A DNA stretch of 64,000 bases, from positions 32,807 to 96,806 of the forward strand of contig JAZUBT010000003.1 in the NCBI GenBank assembly GCA_045638685.1, written 5' to 3'. Of the stretch, positions 43,552-50,846 are shown piece after piece. The notes below the pieces were generated by a model that was not told the DNA's origin, ran no database searches, and was given only the letters and a program-made list of their open reading frames with translations. The stretch comes from SIG673 sp045638685 (GTDB taxonomy: Bacteria; Bacillota; Clostridia; Oscillospirales; CAG-272). Positions within the stretch are counted from its first letter, which is position 1. Every line of letters begins with the position of its first letter. A program made the translations under genes and the position numbers.

Positions 43552-44820
43552 TTATTCCTTTTCCTCATCCTCGCTATCCTCGCGAAGAGTTACGGTAATT
43601 TCGTTTACACGCTGATCGTCGGCGTCAAGTATGCGAACGGTTATATTCTCAAACTCAAATTCCTCGTCAGCCTTCGGAAAATATCCAAACTTTTCAAGAA
43701 CCCAACCGCCTACCGTAGCGGAATCGCTCTCGTCGGTTATGTTATAGAATTTAAACAGCTTTTCAAGGTCCATGGTGCAAAGAACCTTGTGCGTGTTTTC
43801 ATTAAGCTGAACAAAATCCTCGACAACCTCGTCGTGCTCGTCCCAAATCTCACCTACAAGCTCCTCTAAGATGTCCTCCATGGTGATTATTCCCATGGTT
43901 CCGCCGTATTCGTCAACGACGACGGCGATATGGGATTTACTTTTCTGAAGCAGGTTAAGTATATCGCTTATCTTCATGGAAAGCGGTATATATACCGGCT
44001 TTTTCATTATGTCTTTTATGTGCCTATCGGTTCCGAATACGGTACTGTAAAAGTCCTTTTGATGTATGATACCGACTATGCTGTCAATGCTTCCGCTATA
44101 TACGGGAAGCCGCGAGTATCCGCTTTCGTTAAAGCACGTCGCTATTTCCTCGTTTGAAAGCTCGTCGGAAACGGCTTCAACAGAGATTCTGGGGGTTAAT
44201 ATGTCAGACGCCTCTCTGTCGGTAAACTCAATAGCGGAGCGAAGCAGCTCGCTTTCAGAGCTGTCAATTCCACCCTCCTGCTCAACCTCTTCAACAAGGG
44301 TGAGAAGCTCATCCTGAGTCATTTTTCTGTCGTCGTCGCTCTTGAATATCTTAGAAAACATTATTTTTATAAGACCGAAAAACCATGAGAAGGGCTTGAA
44401 AATAACAATAAGAACCGACATGACCGAGGAAACGAGCATAGCAAACTTTTCCGGTGTTTCTTTAGCTATGCTTTTCGGAGTTATCTCGCCGAATATAAGA
44501 ACCGCCACCGTAACAACAACGGTTGAAACGGTTGTTCCGATGCTTTCGCCGTTTGTATAGTCCTTAAAAATATTTATAAAGAAGACGGTACATATAGCGG
44601 AAAGCGCTATGTTTACAATGTTATTGCCTATAAGTATGGTCGAAAGAAGGCTGTCGTATTTTTCGGAAAGCATAAGCACTCTTTCAGCCTTTTTATTACC
44701 TTTTTCGGCTAAGGTCTTTACTCTTGTTTTATTAAGTGATGAAAATGCCGTTTCGGTAGCCGAAAAGAAAGCCGAAAACAGTAAAAGCACCGCCATTATA
44801 AGTATTTGCTGTATGTCCAT
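43552..44820 (-). CDS. CNNM/CorC-type transporter (hemolysin family protein)
   Basis: 422 residues: DUF21/CNNM membrane domain (about 1-180; FFSATETAFSSLNKTRVKTLAE, ALSAICTVFF, LIFGEITPKSIAKE), a CBS pair (about 195-330; ILTPRISVEAVSDEL, PVYIPLSMKISDILNLLQ, VVVDEYGGTMGIITMEDILEELVGEI), and a C-terminal CorC_HlyC domain (about 340-415). The family exports Mg2+ or related cations; 'hemolysin' is a historical name. Confidence 0.93.
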   Translation of the reverse strand: MDIQQILIMAVLLLFSAFFSATETAFSSLNKTRVKTLAEKGNKKAERVLMLSEKYDSLLSTILIGNNIVNIALSAICTVFFINIFKDYTNGESIGTTVSTVVVTVAVLIFGEITPKSIAKETPEKFAMLVSSVMSVLIVIFKPFSWFFGLIKIMFSKIFKSDDDRKMTQDELLTLVEEVEQEGGIDSSESELLRSAIEFTDREASDILTPRISVEAVSDELSNEEIATCFNESGYSRLPVYSGSIDSIVGIIHQKDFYSTVFGTDRHIKDIMKKPVYIPLSMKISDILNLLQKSKSHIAVVVDEYGGTMGIITMEDILEELVGEIWDEHDEVVEDFVQLNENTHKVLCTMDLEKLFKFYNITDESDSATVGGWVLEKFGYFPKADEEFEFENITVRILDADDQRVNEITVTLREDSEDEEKE

Positions 44821-44921
44821 AATTTTAAATTACTCCTTATATCTCTTTATCGTAGGCTTATCGCCGATGTTATACGGTATTTTTGCAGTTAAAATTTATT
44901 TTTAGTCATTTACTCACCGTA

Positions 44922-45116
44922 TCAACAAGGAGCGCGTGAAATCAGGAGATATTTTCTCGGTTTTATGATGACACCTCTGCGCTTTACCTTTGAAATATAC
45001 CCTTTAAAGCTTGTTTTTTTCTCTCTTACGCTCTCTATAAAAGACAGTATAAGGTATATCGCGCTTACAAAAAGCGACGATACGTAATTAAAGTTATCTC
45101 GAGGGGGTTCGTCCAT
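44922..45116 (-). CDS. Possible small membrane protein
   Basis: 64 residues with one hydrophobic segment (about 14-25, SLFVSAIYLILSF) and a basic C-terminus rich in Lys and Arg. AAAAGGAG lies 10 bases before the ATG. No homologue is recognised; the short length leaves real doubt. Confidence 0.4.
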   Translation of the reverse strand: MDEPPRDNFNYVSSLFVSAIYLILSFIESVREKKTSFKGYISKVKRRGVIIKPRKYLLISRAPC

Positions 45117-45302
45117 TTTACATTTAACTCCTTTTATTTTGTGTATATTAAAATACTATTATATCATATCATATTTTTAAAATAAATTCAAGTATTTTTA
45201 TTATTTGTTTATATTTTCTTAACCCGCAGGTTATTTTTTTGTTAAAAATAGTGATTTAGTATTTTAAAAATAGGCTAAGCCTTCTTATTTTTATAAATTC
45301 AC

Positions 45303-45331
45303 TTGACTTTTTTCGCGTGTAGTGGTAAAAT
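45303..45331 (+). promoter_or_regulatory. Promoter of the O-antigen ligase-like gene
   Basis: TTGACT, a 17-base spacer, TAAAAT, with GAAAGGAGG as SD just before the ATG at 45373. Confidence 0.8.
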
Positions 45332-45372
45332 AATAATGATTATATTAAACGTACAGTGAAAGGAGGTAACCC

Positions 45373-47598
45373 ATGCCAAAACACGGTAAGACGGCAGATA
45401 CGTCGGAAATAAAGCAGCTAAACTTTTTCACAGATGAAGAAAACGCTACCGAAGTCGAAAACGGCTCTGTATCCGAAAAGGCTTCAGACACAGCTTACGA
45501 ACACACACTTAAGTCATTACCGGAGAGCGCACCCGCGTTTACCTCCGAAAAAGATGCTTTCAAGCATATAGACACGGAGACCGGCGATACCGAGATAATC
45601 GAATCGGAAATTCTCCCCGAGCAATCGGTTGAGGCTACAACGCTCACCCCCACCAATCCCGTAGATTTTACGGAAACCGAAACCGACAAAGAGTATAAAA
45701 AGCCTAAAAAAGCCCGTCGCGCTCCGGGAGCATTCAGGCGTCAAAGCGTTTTAATACATTTCCTCATTCTTGTAGCCGAAACAGTATCGAGAACGCTCAG
45801 AAACAGCTTTTTAGCCTCCATTCTCACGGCATACGATAAAACTGCTGAGTTTTTCAGGGCATCGTTTTTTTACCGCTTCTTTGCGGAAAAGCCCGCCGCT
45901 CTGTTCAAAGCATTTAAAAAGCTCGTAAGAAGACAGGCAACCGACTCGGTAATTCCTAAAAAGCTTAGCGCCGTTACTTCGTCTCTGCTACTGATTAAAA
46001 GCCGTATTTACGGACTTATACTTCTCTCTTTTGCGACCTCGGCGCTATTCGTTCACTTCTTTATCAATCTGTATTTCACGATTTCCGTTTTCAGCGTATA
46101 TACGCCTTTTATTGCTATCGCCGTAATGGTCGGAGCGCTCTTTCTGATTTTCTCAGGCAAAACACTTTCCGGGGTGCTCCTTGAAAGCAGGATTTTTTCC
46201 GCCCTCGGATTTAATCTGCTCGGTCTTAATAAAAACGCGTTAAATGACGATGACTGTATAGAGCTTTCGTCAAGTGGGGCTATCGTTCTCGGGCTTTTGC
46301 TCGGCTTTTTAACCATCATATTCCCATTAAAAAGCATTTTAATTTTCGTACTCTCGGTAATCTACGCGATTATCGTTATAAGAAGCCCTGAGGCGGGACT
46401 TATTTCACTGTTTTTAATCGCTCCCTTTGCAAGTCTCAAAGCCCTTATCAGCGCAATAGCAATAATTTCACTTTCTTATATTTTCAAGGTTTTGTGTGGA
46501 AAACGCACCCTTTCTCTTGAATTTCCCGACTTTTTCGTAGGAATATTCATGCTTCTCATAGCTTTCGGCGGAGCGATAACCTTTGGAGAAAAAGGAAACG
46601 TTCTTATATACGTTCTGTTTACCGGAATATATTTCCTCGCCGCAAGTATTTTAAGAAGCTCGATATGGTTTAAGCGTAGCGTAAACGCCATTCTTCTCAC
46701 AGGAGCCATTGTTTCCGTCTATGCAGTAATAGCGAGGTTCCTCGGAGAAGGACTTGGCTTTAAGCTCGACCTTACGCCCGAAACCGACGTAGGGGACGCC
46801 ACCGCCAGCATATTATCGTCCTTCTCGGTTCTCTCCTACTTCGTACTAATACTCGGAATATTCCTTCTGTCCTCGTTCCTTATATGCAGACGTAAAGCTC
46901 CGCGCTTCGGTCTGCTTATAGCAAACGTCTGCGCTTTTATTTACCTTTTCATCACCCTCCCGAGCGGAGCGTGGTTTGCCGCAGTAGTCGCTTATATAAT
47001 AATTCTTCTGCTTTGGAAGAGCCGCACTGCGGTATATATGATTATAATCAGCCTTTTCCTACCGTTTTTACCCGCGCTAAAAATTTATTCGGTACAAAAC
47101 TTCTTCCACAATTTAATCAGTGTTACGACCAGATACGACCTTTGGAATGCGGTTATGCGTATGCTCACTGACTTTGGAATAAGCGGAATAGGGCTTGGTA
47201 AAAACGCCTTTTCGTCGGTTTACTCCGCGTATTTCATAGGAAACACCGAAAACGCCGCCCACTCGGGCAGCCTGCTTATGCAGATAATGATTTCCTTCGG
47301 TATCTTCGGACTTATAATATTCTCCGCAGTCATATTCTTCGTATTACAAAGCTCCCTCTCCTACGGTAGAGGCTGCTCCGACAAATCCGACTTTGGCAGA
47401 ATAATGTGCTATGCTGGAATGTGCGGAATTATAGCATCGGTTCTTTGGGGAATTAACGAGTTTATATGGTATAACCCACGTGTAATGCTTCTCTTCTGGC
47501 TTATAATGGGCGTAACCGTTTCCGCAAGACGCTCTTCGCTGGGTCTTGAAGCCGATAACAAGGAAGCCAACCTCTACGGAGACACCTATTTAGAGTAA
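45373..47598 (+). CDS. O-antigen ligase/polymerase-like multispan membrane protein
   Basis: 741 residues. The first 120 or so are acidic, Thr/Glu-rich and probably disordered in the cytoplasm, ending in a basic KKPKKARRAPGAFRRQ patch; hydrophobic helices then run from about 210 to 725. A Wzy_C-like segment appears near 610-650 (TDFGISGIGLGKNAFSSVY, NAAHSGSLLMQIMISFGIFGL), typical of the large extracytoplasmic loop of O-antigen ligases and polymerases. It probably polymerises or attaches a surface glycan. It is followed by two DUF4330-like proteins, probably in one operon. Confidence 0.8.
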   Translation: MPKHGKTADTSEIKQLNFFTDEENATEVENGSVSEKASDTAYEHTLKSLPESAPAFTSEKDAFKHIDTETGDTEIIESEILPEQSVEATTLTPTNPVDFTETETDKEYKKPKKARRAPGAFRRQSVLIHFLILVAETVSRTLRNSFLASILTAYDKTAEFFRASFFYRFFAEKPAALFKAFKKLVRRQATDSVIPKKLSAVTSSLLLIKSRIYGLILLSFATSALFVHFFINLYFTISVFSVYTPFIAIAVMVGALFLIFSGKTLSGVLLESRIFSALGFNLLGLNKNALNDDDCIELSSSGAIVLGLLLGFLTIIFPLKSILIFVLSVIYAIIVIRSPEAGLISLFLIAPFASLKALISAIAIISLSYIFKVLCGKRTLSLEFPDFFVGIFMLLIAFGGAITFGEKGNVLIYVLFTGIYFLAASILRSSIWFKRSVNAILLTGAIVSVYAVIARFLGEGLGFKLDLTPETDVGDATASILSSFSVLSYFVLILGIFLLSSFLICRRKAPRFGLLIANVCAFIYLFITLPSGAWFAAVVAYIIILLLWKSRTAVYMIIISLFLPFLPALKIYSVQNFFHNLISVTTRYDLWNAVMRMLTDFGISGIGLGKNAFSSVYSAYFIGNTENAAHSGSLLMQIMISFGIFGLIIFSAVIFFVLQSSLSYGRGCSDKSDFGRIMCYAGMCGIIASVLWGINEFIWYNPRVMLLFWLIMGVTVSARRSSLGLEADNKEANLYGDTYLE

Positions 47599-47627
47599 AA
47601 TTTATGTAAAAAGGCTACGCGCTTTCG

Positions 47628-47700
47628 TTTTGCAAAGGCAAAACACAGGAAATTTATCTTATTTTGTGTAGCTGCCAAGGGCAGCAGAATGGAGAGCTTT
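47628..47700 (+). repeat. Hairpin-SD leader of the 47701 gene
   Basis: TTTTGCAAAGGCAAAA, then ACACAGGAAATT, TTTTGTGTA, a perfect hairpin GCTGCC-AAG-GGCAGC (47671-47685), AGAATGGAGA and the ATG. It is the closest copy to the dxr leader (12213-12279). Confidence 0.7.
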
Positions 47701-48201
47701 ATGGCAAGTATATCTCAAAACAAAAAGCACCGTTTTAACGTATTTGATTTTATACTCATTGTTTTAGTTATAATTATCATTACCGTTACAACGGTTAAGT
47801 TCATACGGTCAAATCCCGGTATTATATCGGGCGGTGGGCAGAACGCCGTTTTTACCGTTACCACCGTAGCACTACCGGAAATGCTGAAGGAACAGATAAA
47901 GGTTGGAGACAGTATATACGACACCGAGTCAAGTCAGCTTCTCGGAAAGGTAACCGCGGTTCAGTCGGACGTTTATAAGCTTAGCGGTATAAATGAATCG
48001 ACGGGAGCTACCGTTACCACAGATATTGAAGGAAAAATAGTTCTAACGATAACCGTTGAAGCGCCGGTATGGTTCGAAAACGGAACCTATAACATCGACG
48101 GATACAGAATTTCCGTCGGCAAGCCGATTTCGGTACGCACAGACAGCGTTTCGGTAAGCGGAGAGTGTACGGCTCTCACCGTAACCGAAAGGGCCGCTTA
48201 A
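47701..48201 (+). CDS. DUF4330-like membrane-anchored protein (1)
   Basis: 166 residues. One N-terminal transmembrane helix (FNVFDFILIVLVIIIITVTTV) is followed by an extracytoplasmic beta-rich domain with VGDSIYDTESSQLLGKVTAV and WFENGTYNIDGYRISVGKPISVRT. The layout matches DUF4330, usually found next to polysaccharide polymerases. The ATG at 47701 is used because the earlier one is within the SD. It is paralogous to the next gene. Confidence 0.78.
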   Translation: MASISQNKKHRFNVFDFILIVLVIIIITVTTVKFIRSNPGIISGGGQNAVFTVTTVALPEMLKEQIKVGDSIYDTESSQLLGKVTAVQSDVYKLSGINESTGATVTTDIEGKIVLTITVEAPVWFENGTYNIDGYRISVGKPISVRTDSVSVSGECTALTVTERAA

Positions 48202-48295
48202 AAGCTGCCAAAGCTTTAATTTAACAATATCTAAGCAACCGTTTTTTAAACCCCACCGTTTGTCTTGCGAAAAAATACAAAAATTTCGTTTTAGT

Positions 48296-48337
48296 TTTAT
48301 ATAGCCGTATAACGGGCGGCAGAATGGAGATGTAAAT
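48296..48337 (+). promoter_or_regulatory. Hairpin-SD leader of the 48338 gene
   Basis: TTTTATATA followed by GCCG...CGGC arms (48304-48307 with 48317-48320), then AGAATGGAGA. The in-frame reading from its internal ATG stops after two more codons (ATG GAG ATG TAA), so it must act as SD, not start. Confidence 0.55.
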
Positions 48338-48862
48338 ATGCCAAACAGCGTTTACGAAGAAAAAAAGCATTTTAATATAATAGACGTTATGATAATAATA
48401 TGCGCGTTACTTATCACCGCCGGTATAATTTTCAGAGCGCAGATAATTGACGTTTTTAACAGTAGCGGAAAACAGACTACCTTTACCGTAACATTCGAAG
48501 CCGAAAACGTCCCTGCGGCTCTTTCGGAAAATTTTTCTGACGGAAACACGGTTACGTGGACTCAAAAATCGCTTCAGCTCGGCGCTCTTTCCGGACTTAA
48601 CAAGGAAGCCGCCGTTATCTACGTACCGAACACGGTAACCCCCCCGTCCTCGAACGGCGGCGCGTCTTATAAAGACGGAACGTACAGTAAAGTTACCTCG
48701 TCCGACCTATTTAAAATCACCGGCTCCTTTACGGCGCAGGGTAACTCAAATAACGGTTGTTACATTAACGGAACGCACTTTCTTGCTGCCGGAATGACTA
48801 TAACTCTAGCAACCTCCACCGCAGAGATGCAGGTTGTTATCACATCTATAACAGGACAATAA
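48338..48862 (+). CDS. DUF4330-like membrane-anchored protein (2)
   Basis: 174 residues with an N-terminal helix (HFNIIDVMIIICALLITAGIIF) and an extracytoplasmic domain. The same layout as the preceding gene suggests a tandem paralogue, but it is more divergent and has a Ser/Asn/Gly-rich middle (PPSSNGGASYKDGTYSKV). Probably part of the same surface-glycan unit. Function unknown. Confidence 0.72.
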   Translation: MPNSVYEEKKHFNIIDVMIIICALLITAGIIFRAQIIDVFNSSGKQTTFTVTFEAENVPAALSENFSDGNTVTWTQKSLQLGALSGLNKEAAVIYVPNTVTPPSSNGGASYKDGTYSKVTSSDLFKITGSFTAQGNSNNGCYINGTHFLAAGMTITLATSTAEMQVVITSITGQ

Positions 48863-48866
48863 AACA

Positions 48867-48905
48867 AAAAGCGGAGAAATGAAAATCCTCCGCTTTTTTT
48901 ATTTT
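48867..48905 (+). terminator. Terminator of the polymerase/DUF4330 unit
   Basis: A 10-bp stem AAAAGCGGAG/CTCCGCTTTT with an 11-base loop, then a T run. It lies directly after the 48862 stop. Confidence 0.88.
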
Positions 48906-48938
48906 GCAAACCAGCTTATAAAATCTGTTATTCCGCTT

Positions 48939-49694
48939 TTATAAAATAGGCTCTCGTATCAAATCAAGTCCGAGCGTCTCTACCATCGCGCACGCTTCCT
49001 TTTCGTCGGTTAAGTGAAGAAAATCCTCGGGCGAATGCGCGTCGGTTCCAAGCAAAATCTTGTTTCCCACCTTTTTCGCGATCTCAAAGAAACGCGCATC
49101 GGGATAATGCCTTCCACCTCTTATTCCGAGAAGATTTATTTCAAGAGGAATATTCATATCTTTTGCGCCCTCACAGAGCCTTTTGTAGCCCTTTTCCATT
49201 ACCGACTCGGTAAAGTTATAACCTATAATATCGGGGTGCGCAAGATAGAGAAAATCCCCCGTCCGCATAGCTGCAATAACCTGCTCGATATATTCGTTAA
49301 ACTCCTCGTCGTTCTTTCTCGTAGGAGCGCTTCTGCCGTCCTTCTCATCTCCAAGGTAATGCTGACCTAAAATGAGGTAGTCGGGGCTGTACTTTTCAAG
49401 CGTCTCCATCTGCTCCTTATGCAAAGCCGGATAGTATTCCATTTCAAGCCCGCATAAAATGCGTATTTTCCCCTCATATTCCTTCGCAAGAGCGCGGACG
49501 GTATCGAAATATCCCGCAAGTTTGTCAAAAGTCATTCGGCATTTTGATACATAGCCGTCGGGAAAATTAAACGGAGCGTGGTCGGAAAAACCGAGAACCT
49601 TAATTTCCTTTTTTATTGCCGCTTCAATATATTCCCTCTCCGTTCCATTTGCGTGGTGGCAACGAGCGGTATGGGTATGATAATTAAATAACAT
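48939..49694 (-). CDS. hisK: Histidinol-phosphatase, PHP type
   Basis: Removes phosphate from histidinol-phosphate, the step between HisC and HisD. The 251 residues show PHP-fold metal motifs: NYHTHTARCHHANGTEREY at the N-terminus, GFSDHAP, GLEMEYYP, ILGQHYLG, LAHPDIIG and the late LLGTDAHSPED. It complements the his genes at 1-4.2 kb, which is why this HisJ/HisK role is preferred over a general PHP phosphatase. Confidence 0.9.
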   Translation of the reverse strand: MLFNYHTHTARCHHANGTEREYIEAAIKKEIKVLGFSDHAPFNFPDGYVSKCRMTFDKLAGYFDTVRALAKEYEGKIRILCGLEMEYYPALHKEQMETLEKYSPDYLILGQHYLGDEKDGRSAPTRKNDEEFNEYIEQVIAAMRTGDFLYLAHPDIIGYNFTESVMEKGYKRLCEGAKDMNIPLEINLLGIRGGRHYPDARFFEIAKKVGNKILLGTDAHSPEDFLHLTDEKEACAMVETLGLDLIREPIL

Positions 49695-49916
49695 TTTATT
49701 TCCTCGTCTCTTTTTATCTACATCATTATTATACCCTTACACGAGCTCTTTGTCAAGGTTTTTGTTTGCAAAAACATTTTCTTAAATTTCCTGTTTTTGT
49801 TTGTTTTTATTTTCCTACTACCGCTCGCACCCTTCGCCGATATTAACAACTAAATAATCATGTTTCTCCCTTCGAGTATATAACCTTATGGTTGTTCAAA
49901 GGAGTCTGCCGATGTT

Positions 49917-49945
49917 ATGAATCCCACCGCAGCGGCATAATATAT
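49917..49945 (+). repeat. Short repeat flanking the 50010 gene, left copy
   Basis: ATGAATCCCACCGCAGCGGC and CATA; the right copy at 50721-50745 reads ATGAATCCTACCACCGCGAC and CATA, with 19 of 23 positions identical. The pair brackets the AT-rich gene. The rest of 49695-49950 shows nothing recognisable. Confidence 0.45.
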
Positions 49946-49950
49946 TACAG

Positions 49951-49979
49951 TTGACATATTTTGGGAGTTATGCTATAAT
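49951..49979 (+). promoter_or_regulatory. Consensus promoter of the 50010 gene
   Basis: TTGACA, a 17-base spacer, TATAAT, followed by AAAGGAGAAAA before the ATG. Confidence 0.88.
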
Positions 49980-50009
49980 AATTATAGAAAAATACAAAGG
50001 AGAAAATAT

Positions 50010-50567
50010 ATGGAAAAGAAGGATCCGCAAGTTTTTTCAAAAAAAGAAAAAATAATTATTACTTCTATATTTGCTATCCTCTTTTTAGCTTCGATTATAG
50101 TTACGGTTTATTTAGTGTATAAAGGGTATCCGGAACAATTTGGATGGCTTAATTTTCTTCCTGTCGTTATGATACTTGTTGTAATAATTCAAAGCAGAGA
50201 CGCTTACGTATATATTCATAAGGGTTTTACAGTTTATGACAGTTACTTTTTTAGAAAAGAATTTGAGGACATGGATTTCACATATGATGATAAATATTTA
50301 AAAATACGCTGTATCGATATAGTTATTTTTAGTGCTCAAATACCGTTTCAGCTCCCCTTGATTTTTTACATTGGAACAGACGCACAATCTTTATTATCAT
50401 TTTTATTCTTCCTTATTCCTATGCCTATTGGTATGCTCATCGATCATTTTGCATTCGGTAAAGAGATTAAAGAGCTTAGAAAAAAGAGAAAGAAAGAAAA
50501 AAAAGAAGATTTGGAAGAACAACGTCAACGAATCCAACAAAGATTTCGAGATAATATGTATAAATAA
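50010..50567 (+). CDS. Multispan membrane protein, unknown, AT-rich
   Basis: 185 residues with about four hydrophobic segments (about 13-35, 45-62, 105-125, 128-150) and a strongly charged C-terminal coil rich in Lys, Glu, Arg and Gln (about 155-180). No family is recognised. Its A+T content is visibly higher than its neighbours, and it has a perfect promoter, its own terminator and flanking short repeats, which together hint at acquisition. Confidence 0.75.
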   Translation: MEKKDPQVFSKKEKIIITSIFAILFLASIIVTVYLVYKGYPEQFGWLNFLPVVMILVVIIQSRDAYVYIHKGFTVYDSYFFRKEFEDMDFTYDDKYLKIRCIDIVIFSAQIPFQLPLIFYIGTDAQSLLSFLFFLIPMPIGMLIDHFAFGKEIKELRKKRKKEKKEDLEEQRQRIQQRFRDNMYK

Positions 50568-50584
50568 TTTAATTTTAAAAATCA

Positions 50585-50634
50585 TCCTCCCTTGGCTTAA
50601 ATTAATTACATTTACGTCAAGGGAGGAATTTTGT
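50585..50634 (+). terminator. Terminator of the 50010 gene
   Basis: TCCTCCCTTG pairs with CAAGGGAGGA across a 23-base AT-rich loop, then ATTTTGTTTT. Confidence 0.75.
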
Positions 50635-50720
50635 TTTATATAATAAGATTTCAACTTATTAATTAACTACATTTAGCAATTATTTCTCCAAGGGAAAGCT
50701 CATAATTACCGTTTTCAAAA

Positions 50721-50745
50721 TATGAATCCTACCACCGCGACATAT
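50721..50745 (+). repeat. Short repeat flanking the 50010 gene, right copy
   Basis: Second copy of the sequence described at 49917-49945. Confidence 0.45.
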
Positions 50746-50761
50746 AGGATTAAACAAAAAA

Positions 50762-50785
50762 GCACCCCTGCGTATGCAAGGGTGC
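50762..50785 (-). terminator. Terminator of ppdK
   Basis: GCACCCTTGC pairs with GCAGGGGTGC (one mismatch) around a 4-base loop, about 60 bases past the ppdK stop, followed by a T5 run on the minus strand. Confidence 0.8.
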
Positions 50786-50846
50786 GATTTTATTTGTTTA
50801 ATACTTCGCAATCGGTCAGCTTGCCTTTTCAAGTCAAGCGCTTTGC

